Assembly: GCA_019915135.1 (NCBI GenBank)
Contig: JAHLMK010000011.1
Span: 1,364,001-1,428,000 of the forward strand
DNA: 64,000 nt
Direction: 5' to 3'
From: Strobilurus pachycystidiatus
Taxonomy: Eukaryota > Basidiomycota > Agaricomycetes > Agaricales > Physalacriaceae
Numbering within the stretch: position 1 is the stretch's first letter; every line of letters begins with the position of its first letter. Below the pieces are notes generated by a model. That model was not told the DNA's origin and did no database searches. It was given only the letters and a program-made list of their open reading frames with translations. Below, in pieces: positions 1 to 13,800 of the stretch. The translations under genes and the position numbers were made by a program.

Positions 1-1240
1 CGCGCGTTGATGAGTCGGGATTTACGGAGCGGCCACAGCGACAGGATTTTTATTAGAATATATTGAGTAGGTTGAGTTAGGTTTTGTACATTGTACACTA
101 TCCCCACTACGAGTAGTCCGCGACTGGTCCGCGAGTAGTAGACATTTCCATATAGTTTCATGTACACGCTCGCTGGCCCTTGACTTCAGTTTATAGCTTT
201 TGATACCGGCACCCCTGCGACGCCTAAAAACAAGCCTGAACGCGGGCGGGGTACATAGCAATTTCTCCCATCACATCATATCCTGATCATAGCGCGCGGA
301 GCCAGGCGCAGCCTTGTAACGACACAACGCCGGCGATTCCTATAATATCTTGCATCTTGCTCCTGAGCATGCTTGTCTGGGTCTACCGTCCGAGCGCTGA
401 GGCATATTAGTAATTACAGCTCTGATTGTAACATGCTGGTAGATAGAGCAGAGACGCGTCAATCTCAGGACCTAGCTAGTGTCATGCACAATGTCCCAGA
501 ACTCAAGGATTGCAGGTAGTGGCTCAAGTCTGTTCCAAAGGTTAAGAGAACAAGAGAGCATCTTAACACCGTGTCCTGGGCACCATCAATGGTATGATAT
601 CATGGGTCATGGCATGATACACATGACATAAGTTCATTCACGGCGCCTACACAGGATTTACTCGTGGCAAATGCAGCTTTCGCGGCGCAGACAGTGCTCG
701 AGAGCGGCGCCTTGCGCGATGAGCTGCTAGTGCGACAGCGACCGAGGTTGGACAATTGACACGGAAAATGAAGTCGCGCAACGGTTCGGACTCCGAGAAC
801 GATCAACGACGCGGGCGGGGCGCGGCGTGGGCTGACAAATGACACGTGCCCAGTTTTCAGCGCCGAAGTAAATGTGGCGATCAAATTGAATCCGACCCGA
901 GGACTGATTTTGTATTTTTGTCCAACACGGACACCCTTTCCGGGAAAACGCACTGGGATTTGACTTCGGCGAGGATGTAAGCTCGTCGGCAGCTCGTCAG
1001 AAGCTCCTAGTCAATACATTCAGGATCAAGCACTTACTTATCAGGATCAAGCATTGATTCATCAAGCGCTTTCCTGCAGCTCTCTGCTCTGTTCGCACGT
1101 GGTCCCATCCCTTGCTCTCTGCCATATACTAAACACGGCGTGGCGCTTCTTGTGGGAATTGGATGATGGCACGCACCCACGACCAGGATGAGCGCGCAAG
1201 TCCCAGAAGACGGCGGCGGAAGCCCCCTTCGAGAGACTAC
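1..1240. other. No gene recognised
   Basis: Only short open frames with no recognisable protein pattern are present on either strand. The last part must hold the promoter of the RGS gene that starts at 1241. The window edge could cut a gene lying further left, but no convincing exon is visible. Confidence 0.4.
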
Positions 1241-2769
1241 ATGGTGTCTCTTCATCCATGGGCGACGAAACTCAACGTTCGACGCCTATCAGGAATCACC
1301 CTCGGTGAGTGATGCGTCCACTACAGAAGATTTCTAATCGCTTCGCCTCCTTCAGCTCAAATCCTCAGTGGACAGACATGTAGTCCAATTAGGTATGCTG
1401 CGCTCCTGCTCTAGGACGAGTACTGACCGCTGACTGTTCGTGTAGTCTCTCCGATTTGGAGCTATATCTGGTTTACAGAGTAAGCCGGCAGCCAAGTCGC
1501 ACGGTGATCATCAGCTCATGGTATTCGATCAGGAAATGTCCATCGAGCAGCTGCAGTTCATTGTCTGGTTCAATGTAGACACGCATTCTCTGTTTCCATC
1601 CTTCTTTGCTCACAGGCTCCTAGGACTATCGACACCGAGTCGGCAAATTAACGTCAGCTGCTGCCCGTAACACATCCATCTCTTCTCTGTCGTCCATTTC
1701 TACATCTTGGCACTCCAAACGACCCACGCTCTCAGGCGGAGCCATCACAGATCCCGTCCCTATCTCGCGCCTCCCTCCCGTATCTAACATCGACACGACT
1801 TTCAATGATCCTGCTTTTCGCCAAGAGTGCATGCATGTTATTTCCACCTTCCTTGTCCCTGGTTCTCCCAAGGAGTTGCTCCTTGACGCCGACCGACGCG
1901 AGAAAATTATCAAGGCTTTGGAAACGAGCTGCCATCCCGACTTGGTAAGTTCAACACACCGCGTTCTCCGTGCATGATGTTCACGTTATTCCCAGTTCTT
2001 ACCTATATATCAAGAAGTGTATTTCGCTGTTGAGAACGAAACTCTACCGCGGTTCCTCGCTTACGCCCTGCCGAACATCAACTTACCGAAACAGATCCTT
2101 TGGTATGTGCATGTACATCAATCTTCGTCGCCGGTTTTTACTAACTCGTTCTTCCATTCAGGTATATCGTCGGCATTGCAAGTCTCATGTTTTCGATCGT
2201 CGCCGCTGCCGTCATGATCATTTTCATCCCTCCCCCGATTCATAACCGCGCATATCGAATCATCTCGGTCCCGATGTTCCATATGGGAATCGTTACTACG
2301 TACGCCGCGTTTCAAGGATTTTGCAGCCAGGTATTCCACCGCGATGCCGTACAGCTACATTCTTGGGAGTTGCGACAAGTGGACGAGGAGGCCGCAACTT
2401 ACGTGAATTTTGTGCGCTCTTCAGTGAAAGACCACGATCATCAGATGGGCCTCGTTTGCAACAAGCCAGATGGAACCTACGGTGCTTCTGCCTCGAAACC
2501 CATATCCGCCGTCCCCATCATCAACCGCTCTGATGCGTCTGGCCCCGATATGGCCACGACACGTCCTCCACTATTTGGACCGGAGCGTGTCATCCAGGAT
2601 CCTCACGTATTGAAGGCTCACCAACAGATCATGAATGGTCTTTGGACCACAGGGCTCATCTCCGACATTGTACGTCTTCTTACTCCCCCCCTCGTGCATC
2701 TCGTTGTCTAATTTCCCTGACCAGATCTTTTCCGCCGTTGTATTTTCGATACCTGGAAATTCAGGCTGA
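1241..2769 (+). CDS. RGS-domain membrane protein (Rax1-like)
   Basis: Six or more exons join in frame into a protein of roughly 390 residues. The N-terminal part reads ...ITLAQILSGQT, then LSDLELYLVYREMSIEQLQF and IVWFNDYRHRV, the pattern of a split fungal RGS domain. The second RGS half follows a Ser/Thr-rich linker (FRQECMHVISTFLVPGSPKE, then PIYQEVYFAVENETLPRFL). Hydrophobic segments follow (WYIVGIASLMFSIVAAAVMI; a second near FHMGIVTTYAAFQ; a last near IIFSAVVFSIPG). RGS domains accelerate GTP hydrolysis by G-alpha proteins; the RGS-plus-TM architecture is that of Rax1-type and related fungal proteins. The ATG at 1241 was preferred to the out-of-frame one at 1258 because only it runs through the first intron into the conserved block. 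The stop is after a phase-0 intron near 2670-2724. The exact partner G protein is unknown. Confidence 0.8.
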
Positions 2770-3867
2770 GCCTTGGAACTTGGACCTACCGTTGGGAGCA
2801 AGTCATGCATCGTTTCCAGGCGCTCGCCAATCTGGGCGAACTTTCACAAGCTCATGAAGAAGCGTCGCATGGAAGAGATGTATGAGCTTGGCATGTTTCG
2901 TTGTCACCGAGATCCAGTGTACTTATTGCCTCTGCACTACTGACAAAGTCAATTGACAAACATTGTCCCGAATTCGCCGGGAGGAGGCGGGAGAGGCAGG
3001 GGGTTCCGCAGCGCGTCGTTGACGAGCACCAACGTATACCGCGTGAATGCATGTTAGGTTGTACTTGACCGATGCTTCCATGTCCGTTGTAGTGCTTCAT
3101 GCGGAAGGAGAACAAGCAGTAACAGTGTTTGGACCGAAGGAAACCGCTGCATCTTCTGTCAGTTCACGCTGTTGGCTCTCGGCGGATGTGTTGTACTGCG
3201 CAAGCGCGACGTTGCCTTGAGCAAAGACGTTGAGAAGAACGCCCACTCATTCCGAACCACTGGAGATTAGCTCTGATGTCCTTCGACACGTTGGCTGGGA
3301 GTTGTTTGAGACAAGCTTCTCATCGTGAGGGTCAGTCTACAATTACTCACATCGAACATGTGGGGCACTAGGAAAGACGAGTCCAGTTTGCTGGTCTCGT
3401 ATCTTGTCATACCTTGGCGAAATCGGTATTGCGACAAGGACAACAGTCACGTACAGAAGCGATTCGAGGTCAGGCCCATACTTAGACACGGACATTATGA
3501 TCAAGTTCCTCGACAAGAAGGGAGGTCGTCGACGATCCTTCCAAACTCGGAGGCCCTTGAGATCATTGATAACACCACAAATATTCCCGTCCACATTGAT
3601 ACATCAGATTGGTCATACAGCCACTTGCGTACCGTCTGGATCATGTCGCCAACTTCCGATCCTAGATGTCCTGGGGCTTGGGACTCCGGTCTGAAGAGTA
3701 ATAAACCAGCAAGAAGTATGTTGCTCTGAGTAGGTATACACCGTTGTGATACAAAAAAAAAGATATGAAAGCAGGCTATGATCGATTCAGATGTCGAGGA
3801 CCGCTAACAGAAATATCGTCAGTCTTGGCACACCTCGAGAGAATCTCATCGCAGATACGCACCATTG
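2770..3867. other. Intergenic, nothing supported
   Basis: About 1.1 kb with several mutually overlapping open frames (longest 134 codons, plus strand 3325-3729), none resembling a known family or having plausible splice partners. It separates the 3' ends of the RGS gene and the DUF202 gene. Confidence 0.4.
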
Positions 3868-4269
3868 TTAGCTCGGTGCCAGTACCAGGGCAAATACCAG
3901 CACAATAAGGACGGCGAGGACCAGTGCAAGGCAGACGATGAAAGTGCGTGCCACAGGAAACTCCCCCTCCGTCAGCTTGTTTTGGATGCTGAAATATCGC
4001 ATGATGCCGACAACTAGAAACAGCAGAGCAAGGAACACCGTCGTCGCCCCCAACGGCTTTGAATAGCGGTGCACCAGCGTCCCCGTCGGCGTGAATGCTG
4101 TCACATTATCCTCCGTCGTCGTAGATGACGATATGCTGAATAACTGCACGAGGGCGACGCCGGTGGAGGCGAGCACCAGGCTAGTGCGGGTGTATGCCAG
4201 GAATGTACGCTCAGAGGCGAGGTGGTCGCGAGCGACGCTGCCGTTGTTTTTGAGCGTCATGGTGATCAT
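3868..4269 (-). CDS. DUF202 family small membrane protein
   Basis: A single-exon 133-residue protein. The N-terminal signature NNGSVARDHLASERTFLAYT followed by RTSLVLASTGVALVQLF is the DUF202 pattern, which is also found at the C-terminus of the vacuolar transporter chaperone subunit Vtc1. Three hydrophobic segments are visible at about residues 28-45, 72-92 and 108-130, so it should be an integral membrane protein with a short cytosolic N-terminus. The start could be Met1 or Met4. It is a stand-alone fungal DUF202 protein with no SPX domain. Its biochemical role is not established; polyphosphate or vacuolar membrane function is only a suggestion from the family. Confidence 0.8.
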   Translation of the reverse strand: MITMTLKNNGSVARDHLASERTFLAYTRTSLVLASTGVALVQLFSISSSTTTEDNVTAFTPTGTLVHRYSKPLGATTVFLALLFLVVGIMRYFSIQNKLTEGEFPVARTFIVCLALVLAVLIVLVFALVLAPS

Positions 4270-4801
4270 GGTTTGCTGACGATAAGAGGTGCCACCAATT
4301 CCGAATGAACACGCCTGATACAGTAAGCGGAGCCAGGCATGACCCAGCGATGCTGCCCGCCAAAGGGGGAATCTGTGCTGCCACCGTCGTGGCCTCCTCG
4401 TAAGCTGTTCGACGCGGAGGCTGTCGTGTATTGAAGGCCGCTCCCCGCCCGACAGCTGAGTGAACGATCGGTAACAGAGACCTGATCATCCCTGCTCTTC
4501 AATCAGCATCGCTGGCCCCGATGTTTCCAACGCGGATCATGGAAGACAAGATGAAGCAGGTAACTGATGCCCATCCTGATTCCTGACCGCGTCTGACCGC
4601 GTCGAGCACGATCTCTCGCGTAAAATGGCGCAATAGGGTCGCTGCCGCACGTGACATCGCCTGTTTGACAATTGAATAGACCAACACGACCAGAGACTCG
4701 GAGTCGGATTATTACATTATAACAACGTACAAAATGAAAGCATGCTCGAAAGAGGGTAAAAATACGGGTCAGTATGTAGAGGTGAGGTGGGGTAAGGTAC
4801 A
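4270..4801. other. Intergenic, nothing supported
   Basis: Holds the upstream region of the DUF202 gene and the 3' flank of the Ras-GAP gene, both on the minus strand. Only short overlapping frames are present. No gene is supported. Confidence 0.4.
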
Positions 4802-7800
4802 TTATTGATTGTCGTTAGGCTGCGCAATGGCGTCTACTATCCTGACCAGGTGCGGTACAACAAGGTTAAAGGTCTCCGCTGGTGGCAAAAACTTGAAGTG
4901 GTTCCCTAGGCCTGGCATCGCGTACTCATCAAGAGCGCTCTGATGATTACGCCCTAATCGTGCATAACCATCGTCCATGGTATTGAGCGTCGAGGCTGAA
5001 CCGCGCGTGTTCCATCGAGAGCTGTCTTGTAATGCCACCCGAATGATATCAGAGACATATCGAATAACAGATGCATTGGAAGAATTCGCAAATGTATCCT
5101 TGATCCTGTCTTGCAGGCTTTCGTATCTGTTCAAGTCGACATCAGCTGTATGAGTGATCATGCGAATGGTCAGAACTTACGCCATAGAGACTATCTCGGG
5201 GAAGATAGTGGCGATTTCAGACAGGATACTGTACAGTATCTGTGTCTCCGTGTCGTCTCCTTGAGCAGTTATGAGAATGGCAGAGATGAACGAAGTGGTG
5301 AACAACGCCAAGATCTGATCATCCTGCAGACCCAAAAACACAGCAGACGGCGACGGCACATTCGTCTCATCGTCGAATGACGCTGCACCAGCATCTGGAA
5401 GCCAGACGTCATCGACATGACACTCCTTCAGAAGGCGGCAATAACTCTCTGTTGATGTCGACAATGGAAGAAGGGCGAGGAAGTAGCCCAACACGTCAGG
5501 ATGTAGACAGTCCGAGTGACCGTTGGGTATAGGCTCTAGATCCCGCCACCGCATAGTCACCCGGAGAAGCGTCCGTAACAGGTTCTCCGCAGCTTCAGTG
5601 ATCTCGCCAGGCCGCCGAATTCCCTTGAAAATGATTGCTGCAAGGGCAAAGGTGAAGTTGGTGTCGAATGACAAGCCTAGGTTCTGGTCCAGGACCACTG
5701 AGTCCTCTTCCAAATGTGCGCGCGCGTCCAAGAGATAGACCGCAACCGGGGTAGATCTGAACGTGTCTCGCTGGTTCATGACCTCCAATGTGATCTGGAT
5801 CAAACGAGCAGCTTCGGCATAGAAGTTCATATAGCCGCATTGGAGGAATGCAACACCCATCCAAAACATGTGCGGGAGGAAACGAGTGTCTTCCGGCAGT
5901 CCTGGAACCAGCTTGGATAAAGCTCGAAGGATGCCCACTGCAGCCAACGTGTCATGAGCCTCCATCATTGACAGTGACGACGAAAATGCGACCAGTGCTT
6001 GGTACAGGAAGTCGTCATCAAGACTGGATGTGGCCAGAACGCCGAGAACGGTGAACGACCGCATTTGAATCATGGCCGAATACTGGAACGCCGAAGAGGT
6101 CACCAAGCTCATCCATCGCGCCCGCCACACATTCAAAAGACCTAAAACTAAGGTTAGACGGAGGCGAAGAATCACGCGGAGAAGATTGGAGTACCTTTGC
6201 TCCCTGCAGCAGCTTCGAGGATTCGGACCAATAATTTGGCAAGCCGTTCGTGGTGCTCAATCAACGTGGTTTCATGCAGCGGTTCATAATTAGTGTACTC
6301 GCTCGTCGTCGTGGCTCGGCGGAGACCGAAAAGCTCAAGCGTACTGTCCTCGCCGACTTCCGCCATTATGGCAAGTAACTCTGGATTGGGTATGGAGTCG
6401 TCTGGGCGAGCCATGAGCAGTGACTGCAGAAGGTTGACGGTTATGCCATATATCGACTTTCGGACAATCGTCGCACCAAGTCCTGCTATCATCATGATCG
6501 AATGTACCACCTCGGGAATGTACAGTTGGTTGTGAAGGGGTTGTTTCGTCTGATATCCAGCGATGAGACATATTCGGCTGAGCGTGGAGACTTCGTTCCA
6601 GTTATGGCTTTCCACCAGAGATCTAGTTTGCCGCGGAGACGCCTTTATGATTGCCTGTAAAACACAGTGAGAGACGACCAATACTAGCTGAGCGGTAACA
6701 TACCTTTCTGAGCTTTGCAAATAGACGGCCGCGTACAGCTATTGACGAGAACGATGCTATAATCTGTGCGTGCGCCTCGCAACGAGAAGTGCCAGCTCCC
6801 GAGTCGACTGCGCCTCGGAGCAATTCGTCCAGTACGATGTCAGCAACAGGTGAGTCCAAGTAGCCGATCTGTGACCACACATGATTCTGGATGGGACTCC
6901 GAAGCTGAGCATGATGAGCGACGAGCACACAAACGTCTATACGACGCTCACCTCGGGATACGACATGGAAAGATCAGACAGCCCGCGGATGGTGTCACGC
7001 AGTCTGCTTGCCGATCGGTCGAATAGAGGATGTGTTGGGTTGACATAATGTGCCAGGTTCTTGATCCAGGGCGAGAGGTAGTACAGACATCCGAGGGACT
7101 GTCCGATAAGGCTCAGAGCACTCTTTCCCATTTTCATGGCGGCAGTCACTTCTGAGATGAAGTCAAGAGTCAACTGAGGGGCAAATTCGGCGAGCTTCTC
7201 GCTGAGTTGGACCACGAAGACACTTGGGTCTCCAGGTATGAAACCAGCTGTGGTAGGTGAGACCTATGACAACGTTATTGGAGTTGTGACTAACCTTCGG
7301 GAGCAACGATGAGACTCTTTTCGTAATTGAGATATGTACAGACAGCTCCCAGCAGTTTATATGCCGCCGTCCTCACTTCCTCGTCTGGGGAATCAACATT
7401 GAGCATACCAACATGCAGCAGAGTAGCAGGAATATTCGAGTATCGCGAGAACCTATCACTGAGCGATGTATGGTTTTCAGCGATCCGACCTTTGGCAGCT
7501 CTTATGCCCTGCGAAGGATGTGAGGGTGAATGGGGAACAGAAGGCGCTACGAACCTTGACTATGTGGTCGTTCGATGGAGATGATAGATACAGCGTTGTC
7601 CCTTGTTTGTTACGACGAATGATGAATTCGTTTCTCTCCCGTAACCCAGTCACGTATGCGTCACTGATATCCGCCATAGGAATAATTTCGACGGCGCCAG
7701 CAGGAGACAACTAAACGGACCTTGAGCAAGGGAAACCAGCAGTGACAAACGGACTCACACATGTAATACGGACATGGGAGACGGCAAGCCGAATAACTGC

Positions 7801-10800
7801 CGGTTGGTTTGGGTTCAATGGGCTCACTTTGATCGTTGCCTCGTCAATCTCGTCGCACATTTCGTGCTCGAGCGATGCTAAATTGTCATTAGACAAGGTC
7901 TGCAAAGGAGGAAGAGAGGGCAGCGCACCTGCATAGCCCAAGTCGTCAATGAAAATATCCGGTATGTGATCGATGAGAGCTTCCACTGAAGAGACGTGGT
8001 GGACAATGGGACTGAAGGATACACCTATGAACTTCAGTGCTCTCGCTCAGATGGCCGGGAGGAGTTTGGGATTCACCACCGCAGAAATTGAATACACGCT
8101 TCATGTACCTTTGGCCTTCCATGTTGTTGTTCAGGATGTACGTGGTTGACAAGCGCGCTCGGAAATCGGCTGGTATAATCTCTGCTGCATACTTCAGCCA
8201 CCGGAGTGGGAGTATGCACTTGGGACTGAAGCCAGTACAGTCAAGGATGACGTCGAAGGGGGTTGCCACATTCTCGATGGTCTAAACAGAGTTGAAGAAG
8301 TTGATATTAGAGATGGTTGGGGAAGTACCTTGAAAAGATACGATAACACCAATTCAAGATCAATGGTCTCGACGTCGACGTCACAGGCTCTATAACAGAA
8401 CAACGCCGTCGCCGCATCCGCCTTGAAACGAGGGTGAGTCAACAGCCTTGAAAGAGTGGCGTCTTGAACAGACCTTTCTTCGAACGGGAACAAATAACCG
8501 CTCGACCGAGGCGCTGAGCCTGTTGGCACATCGCGATCGCAGATCCAAGTAATCTGTGTGGTAATTCGAGTTCAGTGAAGATAACCGCGGTACTTCCAGT
8601 GGTGTCCCCAAATCCACCAAGAGTGTACACAGATTGTCCCATGTCCGCTTCCCGGTAACGCCGGTGGTGTCACCATCGACTGAGGGCTTGGAGATACTTA
8701 GCAGTTCCTTGCCGATTTTGTCCGCATGCTTGTCGAAAAATCGATGCATCACAATGCCATCCGTATCGTCGGAACCAACACCGCCAATCCATTCATCCCG
8801 GTCATCCTCGACGAAATGTTCTCTCTGACGATAGTCAGCATCATGGTCACATTGTCAGGATTGTCCACGGACCAGTATGATGCTGAAGAACTCGGTGACA
8901 ATGCCAATATTTTCACCCAAATAATCGTTCAAGCGCATCATATGTGGCTCCTTGCCAAACATAACATTATTCGCCAGGTTCTGTATGATCTTGGCAATGA
9001 TCATCAAGCCGCGTCGCAAGGATTCGTTCGGGAGGTCGATGTCAATCGTTTCCGGTGCAACTATCGCCGGCGATATGAACCTGAAAATTCAGTTATCGAA
9101 AAGGGTTTAAGTCGAGCGACGCCTTGGACAGACCTGAGAAAAAGGAAACCACCCACAGCCGTCAACCTCAGGGTCTTGTTCGTTGGCCACCGTTTCTCAC
9201 TGGCCGGAGTAGTGAGTTCCGATTGACAGTAGCTGGACCTAGCTAAGACTTACACGGTGTCATGGATGTGCGAGCAAACTTCGCGGAACATACTGCAAGA
9301 TAGCTCTGTCAGAGTTAGGCGAGTGTAGATAGAAAAGGAACAGACGGAGGGAGGCCGGCACGGGAACCAAAGATCAACTCCAGAAATTTCGTCGTGAGGA
9401 ACTGAACGTTCGACTGGTTTTGGTCCAGGTCCTGACCGTTGGCTTTCGAGGGATCGAGTTCATATCCTTGACCTGCAGGCAATTCCGCCATGGACCTGAC
9501 GATAGGCAGGATCAGCTGTCGCAGGTAATTATATCCTTGGATCTTTGCAAATGCAGAGAGAAAACGATTGTAGATCGAGTTGCTACGGAAGAGCGAAGAC
9601 TCGTTCTCTATGCTGATCGTCAGCTGGCAGCCAGAGGGGGGGAAGAACGGACAGACCGGTCTGGGTGACTTCTCGGGTGATCATAAACTTCAGCAGTGCC
9701 ATTAGAGATGTACGAGTGTTGAAAATGTTCAACAATACGGAAACCATTGTGTCGATCTCGTTTGTCGGGCATGTATCGCAGATTGCCTGAGCCAAAACCA
9801 ACTTGGTCGGAGATAAGAAGACGAGTCAGATCTGAACTCATGAATTCTTACGTTGGGTTCCTTGACAAGCTATGCAACAGTCAGATGCGGATGCGTACCG
9901 GTGAAAACGACTCACATCAGCCAAGCGCTTGTAACGATCAGTCGTCTCGACCTGGTCCAATGCCTCAAATTTGGCTCCTTGACCGATGACGCGGGCAAAT
10001 ACGTGGGCGAAGATTGCACGACTACGGTTGTCATCACCATAAGCCAGGTCAAGACACTGCTTCAAGCCAATTTCGGGATCCGAGCTGACCAAGTGTGAGA
10101 GGCCAGTGATGACTAGCTCCCTAACCTCTGCTTCTTTGAAGGACGCTCTCATACGCTAGCGTCATAAGTGTCAGCAGCACATCATAGTGAAATGGATTAA
10201 CGAATACCTTTTGGATCGAACCAACATCGGACACACTGTCGGATGACTACCACCATAAAGTCAGGTTGGCAAATTCGTCTTGAACAACAACTACACGCAC
10301 TGGTATATCCAGAGGGCAGCTGACTATCAAGCCTAACTGTAGCACCTTGAAGTATTTTGAGAACTCCCGAGTAACATAATGCGAGCCATCGTCGGCGACG
10401 TTTGTCGGCTCTTGCTCCCTTAGATCCAGTCGATCCAGTAGTTTCACGGACGTTCGCAAGCACGCTAGGTTCAAATCCGCTTGTAAGGCCCCATCGTCGT
10501 CAAGCGGCTGAGACCCATGAGTAACGATGAACGAAGAGGGGACTAAGGAGAGATTACCTTCAACCAAGAAGAGATGATGTCGAGAATGGCATGTCTTGCA
10601 TGACTGTCTTTCTTCAAGGTAAGCGTATCGGGTCGTTCAGCTGTACTGTCGCATAGAGTACAAAATCTGATCTTCAACCTGGCCAATTCTGCACCGCCTT
10701 CAGATCGTTGGAGAAAGGCAGCAAGAGATTGCAGTGTAGTCGTGATATCGACACCTAACATCTCTTCCATCCGGTCCTGATGATTGTCGACCATTAATTT

Positions 10801-13800
10801 CAGAACGGCTATAGACTAAGGAGACGACGTGAGTCAACGTAATAAGTTAACGACGAGATCATACCTGCTCGCCGATCAAACGGGCACGTTCAGTCGAGAT
10901 ATCCGCGCTACTGATGGAATCTATGGCGCTTAACAAGGCGTAAGCTGGGCTGAAGCTTTCCAGATGGAAATTATGAACATACTCGTCCAAGTGACTGATC
11001 AGCCGCCCGTAAAGTTTGGGATCCAGCTCGGAACCAAGGGCGTCTCGGGCGGCCTCTCTGATCTGGAGATCATCATGGCACAGGTAGCGGGTGAGGTCTT
11101 TCACAAAAGTGTGGACCATTTGAACATGATTGCCCCGCACCCGTATTTGATCAGGAAGAAACTTCGCAGGAATAACCTTCTCAAACGATTCTACTTTCCG
11201 AGGCTCCGTGAGACACACGCCTCCCAAAGCCGCCAAGAAGAGCGTCAGGTTCTGCCACTGGCTACGAGAATTCTGTTGCCATTTAGCAACAACATAATCG
11301 GGATGAATCGGCCACTTACCTGAGTGAAGCTCGAGGCATCGCTGTTGCGAAGCGTAGTATCGTCAGAAGTCGAGACGGCCACCAGTTCCGTCAAACCTCT
11401 CCAACGCCAGTAGGACTCCTCCCATACCGCTAGTGCGATGGAGATGGAGAACGGCGTCAACCGCAAAAGCTTTCGTATGCGTTTCTGATGCAGGACACGT
11501 CCATGCACGATGACCTTGGGATCCCCTAACTGCTCGTATACCGGGATTCGCTTCGATTGTTCTTCGCTGCTCATCAACGGATTGGGCGGTGCACCAACTT
11601 GACGCTCTGCGAATGATATCAGACGAAGCCCCTGTGCTGCCATTTGCGATACGTCGTTGTCGGCAGATGTCAAAGTGACCAACAGAGCGATCTCTGAAAG
11701 GAGGAAAGCTGGTATTCGTTTTGGACTCAGCAGAATCTGGCGATTGGCTTCGTTCTAAAAAAGAATGAAGCTCTTGCAAGGACAAAGCAGAAGCAACCGC
11801 ACCTCTGAACGCATCATCGACAGCGCCAAATGTTCCACGTTCATCTGAAGCCACAGCCTTTGAGTCGAGATGTCGTTTCGGCAGGTCAGTAAATTGGAAG
11901 CAATAGCCAATGTTGTGAGCGGTCTATGATCGCCAGTGAGTACCAAGTAAAATCTCTCGAAGCAGAAGAGAAAACACACAATGCATCGAACAGAGAAGCC
12001 GCTATTGTCGTCTCATCCTTGTCAGAATGGTACTCAACCGTAAGCGACCCCTCGGTAACCATACGAGAGTTGACCGCAAGCGACACCTTTATGGCGTTGT
12101 CGAACGGTGCATCCCACAGCCTCATTGCCGCATCTACACTCTCCTGCCTTCCTTCATCGTCCAACATCCACAGACCGGCAAACTGTGGCGCAGAGCGCGC
12201 CGTGGCAAGGATTGCTAACACCATCAGCTCCCTGTCAGTGAGCCCGTGATCAGAGACCTTCTTCGCCTTCGGTCTACCCGCACTGCGCTTCACATTTCCA
12301 AACTGATCCACCTCGGATTTGCGAACGCATAAAGTCTGGCCAATAGTGAGCCCGGTTGCCACTACTGTTGCATTGAAGATACCTTGTAGATTTCTGCTAC
12401 ACGAGCAGAGATTTTGGGCACAAGCAAAGTAGGCGCCGGTTGGCTGGGGAAGATGGATGCTTCCGCTACTATCGTCTTGCAAGCGCGAAGAACACAGGTC
12501 TTCACAGCGTCAGAGCGCTCAGGCTCCATCGCCAACGAAAAGATGAGGAGAGAGTCCTCTGCCGAAAGGAATCGATACAGGCAGACCAAGACCTCAGCGT
12601 AAAGCGATATATCTAGTACTTCGGTGGAAGAGTCCCAGAAAGGTTTATCCGCGTGTGCCGACTGGAAAAGGCGGCTCTGTTGGAGGATCAATATGCGGGT
12701 ATACACGTCTACAAGGGGATGATGCCACCTTCATCTCATGCACGATATCGCTTGCCAGGGAGCGCAACGGTGCTTCATCGTGAGGCTCTGGAGTGATGTA
12801 CATTGCTGCTCGACACAAGTCCAACGCAACGACCACACCCACATCTTGGTATTTACCTGAGCCACGGAGCTGCTTCTGAGCCTCTTCAAGGAAACGAACA
12901 GATTTTTTCCGTTGGCCAGAGTACAGGTCGGGAGAGATGCGATCGGGCGTGATGCATAATAGAGCAGTGAGGGCCGGCCACATTTGTCTTTCGGAACCAA
13001 GTTTGATGCGGGCAAAAAGATAATCGAACACGCGCTCTGGCGCGCCGTCCAACTTGGTGTTGCCGCGCACAATGTCGTTGTACTCTTCAGGGAAGTGACT
13101 GATCCAGTTCCAAATAGCCAGACGAAGTGGAGTGGCGAAGGCTACATGGGTTTCCCCAGCCATACTCACTAACAACGAGGAAAGCTCTGTACGCAATGAT
13201 CAGCCACATTGACACTGTGACCCAGCAGCGGACAAACCTGAAAGGACCTGGATCAAGCGATGTCTGTCAAGCACGCTGTGTGACAGCAATTGTAGATCAA
13301 CGCTATCCATGTCACCTTCGTTCTGAGCGAGTGTCCGAATCTTTGATCTGACGCGAGAGAAGACGACGTTCCAATTGGAGGCAGATATGTGAAAGATGAT
13401 TTTCCCCGTGAACTTTTCGATCAACGCGTTCAGGGATTGCTGGGAATTCATCATCGATATCGGAGTACGTTCATAGGTCGTATTGTTCAAGAGAGACGTG
13501 ACTGAAGCGACGCTTTGTTTACCCGACTTGACAGAGGTGGAAGATGCATGGGACCGCAGATCGCGGGGAAGACCTGGGTGTTGGGGAGCGGAGTCTTGGG
13601 AGTCTTGGGATTCTAGGAGCTCGGAAATTGACAATGACGGGAGCGTCTCAAAGTCACGGAAAGCGACATCCGACGAGTCCAGCGACGCCATTAGCAAAGG
13701 ACCGTCGGTATGAGCGGATTGCCGAAGAAAAAGAACCATGACGCTGAGCAGATAGCGTGCGACATTGTCTTCCATGGGTGCCGGCTCTGCAAAGTGCAAG

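Noticed and set aside
600..953. 117-codon minus-strand frame near the left edge
   Set aside because: Composition and pattern do not resemble any family; no exon structure or promoter context supports it.
3325..3729. 134-codon open frame on the plus strand
   Set aside because: No domain, no splice partners, and an overlapping minus-strand frame of similar quality; most likely chance.
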